DNA of 64,000 bases from Coprinus comatus. Its lineage: Eukaryota; Basidiomycota; Agaricomycetes; Agaricales; Agaricaceae. Numbering within the stretch: position 1 is the stretch's first letter; every line of letters starts with the position of its first letter. The translations under genes and the position numbers were made by a program. The DNA is taken from the NCBI GenBank assembly GCA_034638255.1, contig JAWPGT010000018.1, positions 62,001 to 126,000 on the forward strand, given 5' to 3'. Under the pieces are notes generated by a model. The model made no database searches. It saw only the letters and a program-made list of their open reading frames with translations, and was not told where the DNA came from. Positions 1 to 11,100 of this stretch are shown here, piece after piece.

Positions 1-2982
1 CTCGTTGGCCTCGACATTCGATCCGGAACTAATCTTCAAAGTTGGGGCTTTCTTAGGACAAGAAGCCAAGGCCAAATCATCAGTAATATTACTGGCACCA
101 ACATGTAACATACAGAGAACTCCTCTTGGAGGGCGCGCATTTGAATCTTTTTCGGAGGATCCGCATCTCTCTGGTACTATCGCTTTCTCATTCATAAACG
201 TACACCCGCTTAACGTGTATTTAGGTACGATAGCAGCGGCATATGTAAATGGACTCCAGTCCGAAGGAGTTGCTGCAGGTAAGATACAAGCTTACACAGC
301 GAGGTGTCTGATATGAAGGAATGACAATCTAGCCATTAAGCATTTTGTTGCCAATGATCAAGAAGATGAGCGTCTCGCAGCCAACTCAGTCATATCTGAG
401 AGGGCGCTACGTGAAGTCTACCTCTATCCGTGAGTCAAAGTATCCTAGGATAAAAATTTTATAGTGATGTGTAGGACTATAGTTTCATGCTTGCACAAAG
501 AGATGCCCGTCCAGGAGCATTCATGACATCGTGGGTCATCACAGAAACTTTTCCTAAATTACCAAATATAACTAGAGATCAGTTACGGGCGTATCAAGGG
601 CGTACATTGCTCTGAGAATCCGGAACTGCTGCAGGGAGTCCTTCGCCGCGAATGGGGCTTCGATGGCATTGTGATGAGCGACTGGTTAGTAATCAAGTTC
701 GGTGCTTAATTATCACCGGCAGGTGCATTAATGCTTCACGTAGGTTTGGGACATATGGTGTTTCTGAAGCTATTAATGCTGGGTTGGATCTGGAAATGCC
801 AGGCCCGCCAAGATGGAGAACGAATCCCCTCGTTCTCCAAAACCTATCTGCTAGAAAGATTCTTCTACGGACCATCGATGAGCGTGTAACTAGTCTCTTG
901 ACTTTCGTGCAAAAGCAAGCAAGAAGAAATCCGGAGTTAGTTTTTGGGGACGGTATTGAGAGGACAAGGGATTCTCCTGCGGCTCGACTATTTTGTCGTA
1001 CCTTGGCTGCAGATGGCATGGTCCTATTGAAAAACGAGCATGATGTCTTGCCAATTGACCATAAGAGGGTCAGAAATATCGCAATAATAGGGCCCAATGC
1101 GAAAGGAACCGTAATATCTGGTGGCGGTTCTGCGGCATTGAAACCGAGTTATGTTATAACACCATGGGCCGGATTGATTGGCAATGCACCTGAAGGGATC
1201 CAGTTTACATATCATGTAGGCTGTTACGGTTAGTATCTCCTTTGCTAGTACGGAATATTCCGGAGGTGAATTTTGTATAATTTAGCACACAAGTATTTGC
1301 CAACGCTGGAGAACAACCTTACAACTCACGATGGTCAAAAGGGTTGGACGTGTACATTCCATGGACACAAAGACGGAGAATTAACTGAACCAGTTGCTGA
1401 ATTTGTTGTTAATGATACAAGAATAAAACTGAACGATTTCATACCCGACGGCCTGGGATCGGAATGGTCCATCAAATTGGCTGGGAAGCTTGTATTCGAC
1501 AAGACGGGAGAGTACACATTGGGGTTAACCGTAGCTGGTTAGTTGGGTTCTATTTTGTTTACCAGAAATTACCATGACGTTGGTTTTCTAGGAAGGGCTA
1601 AGTTGTGGATTGACGGTGAGCTAGTAATTGATAATTGGACAAAACAAACCCCCGGCGATTTCTTCTATGGGTAATTTAAAAACCAACCTTACCTCATTTT
1701 GTGGCACTCATTTCTTGCAGCCAGGGAACCATTGAAGAACAAGCGACTGTGAACCTCACGGCTGGTCGTCCCGTCGATGTGTTGGTCTTATACACAAATA
1801 CCACAACCTCTAGCAAAGACGATGAGCATGGCGAAGGGCGGATATCACAACCTGCTCTAATGCGAGGAGTGGTGCGTAATTTCCCTGACGTTAGATAAAC
1901 ATGTAGTTAATTTCCTCGTTGTTCATAGCGTCTAGGTGGTTGTGAAAAGTTCGACCCGGAACATGCGATTGGAGAAGCTGTCGAGTTAGCCGCAAAATCA
2001 GACGCTGTGATTTTCGTGGGCGGGCTGACACCCGAATGGGAGAGTGAAGGATTCGACAGACCATCACTCAATATGCCTGGTCTACAAGACAAAACAATTG
2101 CCTGTGTAGCTAAGGCCAATTCAAACACGGTCGTGGTTATTCAAGCCGTGAGTGGCCTGGTATTTTTGATGAATGTAGGCTAATGATGGAATACAAGGGA
2201 TCTGCTGTATCCATGCCCTGGATTAATGCGGTAAAGGGTGTTGTTCAGGCGTGGTACTCAGGAAACGAAGTCGGAAATGCACTTGCAGATATACTTTTCG
2301 GACGTGTGAATCCAGGAGGAAAGTTACCGCTGACGTTGCCTGTACGTATAGAGGATACTCCAGCTTTCTTAAACAGCAGATGTGAAAATGGAGCTATACA
2401 GTCAGTATGCCATATATATTAGGCAGGGAATGAATAATACTCACTAAAATATCAGTTATCGAGAGGATCTCTTTGTAGGTTATAAGCATTACCAAGCTCG
2501 TTTAATCGAACCCCTATTTCCTTTCGGGTGAGTAAACTCTGTCTTGAAATGATTCTATAAATTTGATTTGCATTAGACATGGGTTATCGTATACCAAATT
2601 CTCCTTGTCAGGCCTTGAGGTTTCATCTACAGATGACATTGGCCCTTTTTCTCAGGTCACAGTTTCTGCTGTTATAAACAATATTGGCAGCCGAGAAGGT
2701 TCAACCGTGGTGCAGATATACGTATCATATCCTGAAGTAGGACTAGCTACACCAAGTCACCAACTCCGCGGTTTCTGTAAAGTGCGTGGCTTGGTAGCTG
2801 GCGCAACTCGTCGAGTGGAAGTCAAACTCGACAAATATGCATTTTCATTGTGGGATGATGTAAACTCGTCATGGAGAGTTACTGAAGGCGTGTATAAGAT
2901 TCATGCAGGTTTTGATAGTTCAAGTTTTGTCGAATCTGGTGTTGTCAAGATTTTGGAGACGTTCTATTGGAATGGTGTATAA
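1..2982 (+). CDS. Beta-glucosidase, glycoside hydrolase family 3 with PA14 insert (5' end outside window)
   Basis: Retaining beta-glucosidase that removes terminal glucose from cellobiose-like or glycoside substrates. The start lies before base 1, so any signal peptide cannot be judged. In order I see the end of the GH3 N-terminal barrel ([15 protein letters not shown], then [12 protein letters not shown] after an intron starting at 279), and the nucleophile motif GIVMSDW with the catalytic Asp codon at 680-682. Next come the GH3 C-terminal domain ([18 protein letters not shown]), a PA14-type insert around 1270-1900 ([31 protein letters not shown]), the rest of the GH3 C domain ([29 protein letters not shown]), and a fibronectin-III-like end ([17 protein letters not shown]). 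An intron splits the Trp codon of SDW. About ten short introns are needed and every joint checked keeps frame, so the gene looks intact. The stop is TAA at 2980-2982. The family is certain; substrate and location are not. Confidence 0.93.
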
Positions 2983-3079
2983 GAAAGTTGTGTTTGTACT
3001 TTCAAACGTAAATGATCAATTGATACAATCATATCCATATATTCTTCTACTTTCACTACCCAACTTTGATATATGTGCA

Positions 3080-5874
3080 ATGGCAATTCCAGAACCTCAG
3101 AAGGGTTCCAGAGAAGGCACCACTCTTCCCAGTAGATCCGGTCGACGCGACCCAAGATCATTGACGAACCTGACAGATATCCTGTCTTGCCTGTCAGCAC
3201 TACAATCTGAAGAGGCCGAGGTTTCAAACACTCTCACTGAACTGCTTAATGCACGCGAACCTATTCTAGAATCGCTGGATCGCCTACGGAATCTTGTACC
3301 TGAACTTAATGATTTGCATAATGAAGCACAAGGGTTTTCTGACAAAGTCTCGCGAACAGCTACCACAGCGGATCGAATTGGTAGTAAAGTGAGGGCTCTG
3401 GACGAGGAGATGAATAGAGTGAAGGAAGCTGGAGAAAGAGTGAATGTTGTTATTGAGTTAAAGGTTCGTACTTCAGTTCAAAATTGCAACGGCTTTCAAA
3501 TGTTTCGTCAGTCTTCCCTAGAAGCTTTGCATGCATCTATTGACAGTCAAGACTGGGAATCTGCTACGCTTCATTGCGCCAGAGCAATGGAACTTCCATT
3601 GGATGTAATCTCGGGTCCTTTTGCAGAAAAAATAGTGGTGAGTTAATACGCAATAAAACATTATGATCATTGTCTGCAATTATTTTGAAGCCCACAGCCG
3701 AAAGCCACCTACCACCTTCAGAAAACCTTCAGGAGGCACGAGAATATCTATTATCAGTTTTTCGTCGCAAATTCGAAGAGGCATCTCGTTTGCGAGACTC
3801 AGCAGCTACCAGTCGTTTCTTCAAACTATTTCCGTCTATTGGTTGGGAGGCAGAAGGACTACAAGCTTACGCCGATTTTGTGATAGACCTTGTCCGCATA
3901 AGAGCTCCTGCTTCTGCCAAAAGTATGTACCCCCCTATGTACCGACTAATTTACTTATGTATTGAGTTTTGTAGCATCTTCCCCACTCTATTACATTACA
4001 TCACTCACATCGCTTTTTGAAAGCATTGCCATGATTGTTGACCAACACCAGCCTGTTGTGGAAAAGTATTATGGATCGGGGAAGATGAGAAAGGTTGTTC
4101 TGCGACTCTTAGAAGAGTGTGATAGAGTCACGGAAGGTCTCCTTTCGGGATGGGAAGAAGAAAGGTCAATGAAACGCAAGGTCTCAGGAATTTCACTTAA
4201 TACAGTGACCTCTTTCTCACATTTAGCTAGTTAACAGATGTTCATAACAACCCTCCGATTCCAATGTTTGCTATAAACAATAGGAGACAGCAAACCGCTA
4301 CAGGAAATGATGAGAGTGCAGTTGACCCTCGAGAGATAGACAAAGCGTTGGTTGAGATTGCCGGTATGCTTGGAAGGTGGAGTTTGTTTAAGAAGTTCTT
4401 GCTTGAGACATTAAGTGGTGTAAGTTACTGAATCGTCCAGAATTCTATTGACTTGAGCACTGAATTTCTCGCAGTCTAATGACCAAGCCGTTGGCGAAGA
4501 GCAACCTTCGTTGGAACGCACAGAAGCTGCTAAACAGGAAGAAGTACCATTAGATATGGAGAAAACAAAATCCCAGAAGCTTTTCGATGGTATCATCTTC
4601 AATTATTACATACCCCTTGAAATTTGGTATACCCGCACTATCATTGATAAGGTATGTAATTATTATCTCACCTTCAACCCATTTGATGATATTTTACAGG
4701 CACACAGGATGTCAAGTCCTGACTTTTCACAATCACCAGTTATTACAACTACGCCCGATGACGTGTTCTATATCCTTAAATTGGTGATCACTCGCGTATT
4801 GAATACTGGTTCCGTAACTGCTCTCCGGCGGACGTTCGAGCATCTAAGAGAAACTCTCGAGAAGGATTATATTGGAGTTCTTAAGAAGAGACTCGACGAT
4901 GTTTACCGAAATTCTAATCCACAGGGAAACAGTATGCGTGGTGATAAGGCTGAGAGGGAAAACCGCACATCTTTCATTGTGAGTTTTCATGGATATCACA
5001 TAAAGAGAAAGTGGTTGACGTTCCTTGTTCACCATATAGATTCTTCTCAACGATCTTGACGTATCATCTTCTCACTTGGAGCGTTTGACACGAGATTTAG
5101 CAGAGGGCAGCTTGATTCCCCAGAATTTTACAGATGTGGAAGGAGAACAAGCTAAGGTGCACATATTGAGCTTCCAGTCACTTATAGGGAAGTTCAAGAC
5201 AACTCTGCGCGTAAGCAGCTCGTTCATCTTTCATATATGTTAATTGTTAACCTTTCCCCCAAGTCTGGCATTGAACAACTTTTCAACCAGCTTCTACGCC
5301 CCAAATTTCGCACCTTCGTAACCGAGATTTATAACGGTGTCTCTTATCAACTAGACGAAGATAGTTATACTGCTTCCGAATATCAGGATATTGTCCGAAA
5401 ACGATTCGTCAAAACCTGGGAGGCACTGGTAGAAAATTATAAAGATACCTTTACAGATAACAACTACCTTTTATTCTTTGGTCTTGCTCTCGACGTTCTT
5501 ATTCGACCTTGGGAAAAGTTCATACTTGGCCTCAAGTACTCAGAGGTAATTGACCTTTTTAATCAAGATGTTCACAAAATGGCTAATTGGTGGCTTAAGC
5601 TGGGAGCTATACGATTCGACCGAGACTTACGCGCAATCACTACATATCTCAGCTCGCAAACACTTTTTGGTGATGTTAGAGAAAAGTTCACTCGATTGCA
5701 GCAAATATCCACTATCTTGAATTTGGATGCAGTAGGTGGTAACTCTATTCGGGAGAATGTGCACTCACAGCTATGCAACAGGAAGAAGACGTGGATGAAT
5801 TCTACAATAGCTCTGGTGTTACATGGAAATTGACGGTTCAAGAGGCAAAAGCGGTTGCCAACCTCAAGATGTAA
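3080..5874 (+). CDS. COG4: Conserved oligomeric Golgi complex subunit 4
   Basis: Subunit of the COG tethering complex, which holds vesicles at the Golgi for retrograde intra-Golgi traffic and binds SNAREs and the SM protein Sly1. The chosen ATG at 3080 opens MAIPEPQKGSREG, 98 bases after the beta-glucosidase stop. Recognisable COG4 stretches are the N-terminal helical region (SLTNLTDILSCLSALQSEEA, then LNDLHNEAQGFSDKV), the block ALHASIDSQDWESATLHCAR, the core EASRLRDSAATSRFFKLFP, and the C-terminal part (SGIEQLFNQLLRPKFRTFV, then WEKFILGLKYSEVIDLFNQD). The last exon begins EEDVDEFYNSSGVTWKL after a GT-AG intron and ends VANLKM with TAA at 5872-5874. At least eight introns interrupt the gene. 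No catalytic residues are expected. It converges on VPS2, with 63 bp between the two stops. Confidence 0.92.
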
Positions 5875-5937
5875 AGAAGGTATATAGATTATCGTAGTTT
5901 ATCAGATCCACGATATGCAAAGAAAAAGCATCATCTC

Positions 5938-6904
5938 TTAGCCTCGTCTTAAAGCGTCAAGTCTAGCTTGTAAGGCGTCTTCATCTGACATAGCTGTTCC
6001 CCCACTCCCTGCATCGTTACTTGTACTAGTAGTATTCCCTGCCGAGGACCCACCTCCATGTTCACCGAGGGCGACAGGTTGTCGTTCCGCTGGTGTTTTA
6101 GAGGCTGAGGCAATACCAGTGGGAGTTTCCGCGAGCTGTAGGTGTAAGATTGGAAACAGGATGATTTGATGCAGCAGAGACATACCTGTTGCGAAAGGTC
6201 AATGCCTATCTCATCCAGAACCTCTCTAAGGATCTTATCACCCTCTTCTTCTTCATCTTCATCTTCGTCCATTACATCGTCGACAGCATCCGACATCATT
6301 TCCTCTTTCATGTCCATCATTGAACTCTCCTTTTCGAATTCGTTCATGATGTGTTGAATTTGTGGCAAATTAAGGCCACGGTTCATAGATGACATTGCCT
6401 ATGTGTCGTGTATAGTTTCGAGTCAACTCAGGTGGCGAATTGCAATGTAAAGACTTGGCGTACACGGGTTGCCCCCTTCATAGCGTCTGCCATTTGTTGA
6501 TTACTTCGCAGCGTTTGTATCCGTAGACCGACAGCCTGTAGTTGTGTACGCATTTGATAGAACTTTTGAACGTATCGCCGTGTTCTAACAAGATCTTTGG
6601 CCATAACCTTACAAGCATTCTACGAGAGTCTGTCAGTGAGGGAACGGATAAGTTGGAATGGATGGAAAACAGGACCATTTGTCCGGACTTTGCGCTTTTC
6701 TTGATATCTGCGACCAGTTTCTTCTCACTTTGCTCCAGTTTAGTGCGTTCACGGTCCAATTCGCGCTGGGCTTTGGCGAGGGCACGTTGATGTTGCCGCA
6801 GCCGTTCTGCAGGAGTGACTGTGCGGCCGAAGAGGGTTTCCTGGACGAGGTGTTAGTGGAATAGTGAAGGAGAACGATTAAAGAGGACTTGCGATAATGT
6901 TCAT
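5938..6904 (-). CDS. VPS2: ESCRT-III subunit Vps2 (CHMP2 family)
   Basis: Snf7-family protein that polymerises with Vps24 and Snf7 on endosomal membranes and recruits the AAA ATPase Vps4 for intralumenal budding and membrane scission. Five exons give about 247 residues: 6893-6904, 6676-6840, 6464-6619, 6186-6398 and 5938-6135. The basic N-terminal core reads ETLFGRTVTPAERLRQHQRA, followed by ELDRERTKLEQSEKKLVADI and VMAKDLVRTRRYV. The later part reads MNRGLNLPQIQHIMNEFEKE, an acidic run, and a C-terminal tail ending EDALQARLDALRRG, which fits a MIM1 motif for Vps4. The first exon encodes only MNII. Its intron starts GCAAGT and ends CAG, so a GC-AG intron is needed to join the start to the conserved core. 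The start codon is only 36 bp from that of the divergent zinc-finger gene. Confidence 0.9.
6841..6892 (-). other. Probable GC-AG intron (VPS2 intron 1)
   Basis: 52-nt intron read on the minus strand as GCAAGT at the donor and TCCAG at the acceptor, with CACTAAC as a likely branch site. It is the only joint I found that links an ATG to the conserved ETLFGR start in frame. GCAAGT is the known consensus donor of GC-AG introns. No transcript data are available here. Confidence 0.6.
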
Positions 6905-6940
6905 GTGGGAGTTGCAGTCAGAGTTTGCGACTTGCCATTC

Positions 6941-7839
6941 ATGGACAACTCTCTTCTTGACGTCGGCGCCCAATGTTCTCTGCCCTCCTGCAACAACCAC
7001 GACTTCCTTCCCATCCGTTGCCCCGCCTGTTCCCACATATTCTGTAACACACATATTCTCTCAGATCTTCACCATTGTCCTGTTCTACCGCCCGCTGAAC
7101 AGTCCAACCACGACAAACTCCAGCGCTGTGCATTTCTCAACTGCAATAAACTCACTCTCAACGCCTATAATCCATCTGCTGCTACAACGTGCCCTGGCTG
7201 CGAAAAGTCTTACTGTGCAGAGTCAGCATTAACTTGCAATCCTCTCATAGCTATTGCTCATACACTTCTTATCCTAGGCACCAGCATTCAAATTCTCATA
7301 ATTGTGTACCATCCACCACACCAACAACCCTAAAAAATGATGCAGCTCGAGCTCTCCTGTCCAAGATAGCATCTTCAGCTTCAACTAAACCAAAACCAGG
7401 TAGCAAATTCACAAAGCAGCCAACCGATCCCGTAAAACTCTCTGCTTATCGCAAGGTGGAGGCCATGAAAATGCGACATCGTGCTATCCCACTGGATCCC
7501 AAAGACAAGAATACAGCACCTCCAGTAGACAGGAGATTACATATCAAAATAGTCCACGACGATAAAGAACGAGCATTTTGGACACACAAGGTGTGTATAA
7601 CCATCAAACGTCGTTCTGTTCATGTTAAGATGGGGGCTCTCTAGGACATCATCACGGGCAAGGTCCTGGATCTCCTTTGTGATCAACTCAAAATCAAGAC
7701 AACCGAGTCTTCAGTGTGTACCTATATACCAAATCCACTTCGATCCGTGTTAGCTAAACCTCACGCAGCCGTTACGATTGTTCAAGCAAGGTTACCCCGA
7801 CCCCCTAAAAAACGACAAGTCCGTCTTCGAACAGGTTGA
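6941..7839 (+). CDS. CUZ1: AN1-type zinc finger protein, CUZ1/ZFAND1-like
   Basis: Probable orthologue of yeast Cuz1 and human ZFAND1, which bind Cdc48/p97 and the 26S proteasome and act in arsenite stress and stress-granule clearance (known for the family). Three exons (6941-7221, 7278-7590, 7645-7839) give 262 residues. The first AN1 finger lies at about residues 11-45 (CSLPSCNNHDFLPIRC, then CSHIFCNTH and HHC). The second is at about 65-105 (CAFLNC, TCPGCEKSYC, then EHQHSNSHNC). An intron falls inside the second finger and splicing restores its last His and Cys ligands. The C-terminal third (LHIKIVHDDKERAFWTHKDI through HAAVTIVQ) resembles the ubiquitin-like domain of this family. The end is basic (RLPRPPKKRQVRLRTG). 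It is transcribed away from VPS2 with 36 bp between start codons. The two AN1 fingers are clear; orthology rests on domain order. Confidence 0.85.
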
Positions 7840-8166
7840 AGATGGATCAACACTTTCCATTTCTCCTCTTGAGCTATAAATTGCCAAAAAGATTTTTTTT
7901 CGTAGGCCTTTCAATACAAACATCGCAGGTAAGGCTATACGAACCCAGCAATGTGAGGTATACTATATGTATGTCGTAAAAAGAAACAGAATTGGGTGAC
8001 TCGGGACTCCACTATGCAAAGCGAAAAGAAACAAAACCGACAAGAAATCATTACACTAATTATGAGACAAGCGCAGCCAGGCGCCTGAGATGCGAAACGT
8101 TGAGATAAGCAGGAACGTATGTCTCTAAACCCGAAACTTCGCGTGGAAGAGGGTTTTCATAAGGTC
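7840..8166. other. Convergent 3' intergenic region
   Basis: 327 bp between the stops of the AN1 zinc-finger gene and myosin V, which face each other. It is A/T-rich with no credible open frame, RNA gene or repeat. It presumably holds both 3' UTRs. Confidence 0.6.
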
Positions 8167-11100
8167 CTACTTCTTCTGTTTCTGGAGATAGCAGGAGATG
8201 GTCGGTACGGTCATTGGCTTGTACTCGTGAAGCGACAACGCGAAGAATTTCAGGTGAAATTGGGTTCTGTTTAATTCGTCAGAATATTGTACAAGTCGCA
8301 CAAGATCATGTAGCCTCACTTCGTAATCTGCGACGTAATAGTTGGTGCACATTCGTTGAATTTGCATTGGACTCAGCATCCAGCAAACGTCGTAAATTAT
8401 TTCAATATCAGCTGCTGTTGCCTGAAATATTTAGTTAGATTGTTTGATATACTTGCACGTTAAAATAGCTGTCGCTCACCTTCTTTAGCTGTAAAAGTTT
8501 CGTGGCTTGCATCAAATGCTCTAGTTGCAACGTGCCCTCTGGCATGTCGTGTGATTTACACCATTCCTCTATCCTAGTAATATTGTACTGAATTTGCATG
8601 GCTATCGGAATAAATGAGATCCCGAATTATAAATACCCTGAATGCAGAACATACCTCGTTTCCATGATGAAAAGTTTCGTCGCATGAGCAGATCGTTGAA
8701 ACTCGTAACACCGATCAACTTGAGTAATTCGGTGATAACTTGTTGGACCACAGATTCCTCCATGTAGTAGCTCTTCAAGCTCTTCCAAACCTTGTTCAGT
8801 AGGTTCAAAATATCATCCATACTAAATGCAGGTTGGGTGTTCGTGTTAAGGAGCCGATTAAAAAGTCTTCCACCCCCATCGCTGGTAGTAAATCCAGGTA
8901 ATGATTGACTCTCGATCAGTGCGGGAATGACCATCTTTGACAACTTCTTCTTCGTCTCTGACATCCATGTATGGTATATGTTATATTCCAAGCTATCCAA
9001 GTCATGTTTGACAACAGAGACCAGGCGCTCGTAGTCCGTCCAATCAAATGGTCGAACAGCATTCTCTTCTCCCGGACCTATGCCTTGATTCATGTCACTC
9101 TCGGCAACACAAATAAAAGATAACATCTCATGAACATTAGAAAGCCAGAAGATGCCAGGAATAATGGCGTCTTCTCCTTGGAAAGACTGAACGTCGAGTG
9201 TCATTTTCATTTTGACTGACATGATGAAGAAAACATACCATAACATGAGCTTGAATTGTTTGCATAACATTGGCGAGGAAGCGTTCGCTCTCTGCAATTA
9301 ATCCATATTTCCACATCTCATTCGTTACTAAGCTAATAAGATTTGCAGGAAAGAGGATTTCCTTAACTGCGGATGGATTTGTCAAACTTGGAGCCGGAAT
9401 CTTCAAACCGCGAACTAAACCCTCCAAAACATCCGAGTCCAACCTTTTAGCATCCGTCATTAGTCGAATCTTCTCTTCAGCGGGGTCCTCATAGTCACGA
9501 ATACCCGGTAGGCCATTAACACCACGGAAACGCATAAAGTTGTCCTCTCCGTTGAAAGCAACGGAAACAGCACGAGGATTAGTGGCTTGGGATCTCTTAA
9601 CATCTATCATAACTTCGTCTGTTGAGGTGCGATTTTCTTGTGTGACCAAACCAAAGACTCCAGCCGAGCTGTGTCTACGCTGATGGCGATTTCCAAACAC
9701 ACCACCCCCACCTCCATTAGCGGCATTACCGTTAGGCTCTATCGTCCGCAGAGTAGGAGCAAATGTTGGAGATAGTGGGGGTTCAGCTCTAGAACCTCTT
9801 GTAAGAGCATTGAGGGCATTTGAACGATTTAGTTGTTCTCGCAAGCTACTGACTTCATTCTTGAGTGTTGCTATGACGGAACTATCTTCATGGTTGCGAA
9901 CAGGGGCGGCTTCCAGAGCCTTCTGTTGAGTTTCAATATGAGCAGATTGTCGAGTAATCTGATCGGTCAACTTGAGTATCAATTCCTCCTTCTCAGCAAG
10001 ACGTGCATCGACCTCCTCCAGTTTTTTCTCGGCTTCAAGTTTCGATTGAAGAAGTTCCTCTTTACGAGCAAGTTCCCCTTCGGCAGTTTGCAGGTTGACG
10101 AGTACCTGTTTTAGACGTGCATCTGACTCTTCATGCCTATTAACCCACTGTTGTAATTGCTGTTTGAGTTCAACGAGCTGTGATTCAACCTTCTTCTTCT
10201 CCTCTGTCCTGTGTTGTAAGGCTTGTGTAAGCTCAACAACCTTATTCTCCAATTTGTAGGATATTTCTTTGATCTTGGAAAGTGATCGGGCTTCTTCTTT
10301 GAGAACCTTTAATTCACGACCAGCCAGTCGCCGACGCATGCACGATTGGATGTATATCACGCGTTTGACATCCGAGCGGAAGTTACGGCGGGAAGCACTG
10401 CATATAAATCAGTTTAGCTTATTTGTGGAAAGAGATGAAGGCTTACACTCCACGTAATATACTCTGTAGTAAAGTTGCGGCTTGGTACCTTCTCTCACCG
10501 ATGAACCTTTGGCGAGTTTGTATGCCGCGTATACCTAAGTTAAAATGAGAAAAAAAGCTGACGATTCTAACCAGAGGTTCACGTACGACTTTGCAGAAGG
10601 ATGATACCGTGTCTAATACTCTTAAAGTGTCTCCGTTGAATAAATGCGCGTATTCCCGTTTGGAGTCTTCGAGCAGAAACATTTCGTCGAATCCTTTCAA
10701 CCAGTCTTCGTGCAAGAAGGCCACGCCACCAGATCTGAATTCGAATAGTCGCCTGGCGTAGTTGTTGATATCTCTTCACGGCCATTCTTCTACGCATATT
10801 CTTTTGTACTACAGTAACCATAGCATTCAGACGACCGGAACGCAAAGACTCGAGAGCAGCAAGCATGCCGGCTCGGAAGAAGAGCTTAGTCAATCCGCTT
10901 TGATACATATCGGGGTCTGCGATGGTTTTGTCCAGGATTGTAGAACAAAGTTTTCGGAGCTCCATCGACTGTATCAAAGGCTGCCAATCTGAAGAGGGCA
11001 CAAGCATGTAATATCTGGACGGAGATGAGCTTTAGAAACTAGAAACTGTAATGTTCTCACCGTTCAGCAAATTCTTCATACGTCCAACGCGTAGGATACC

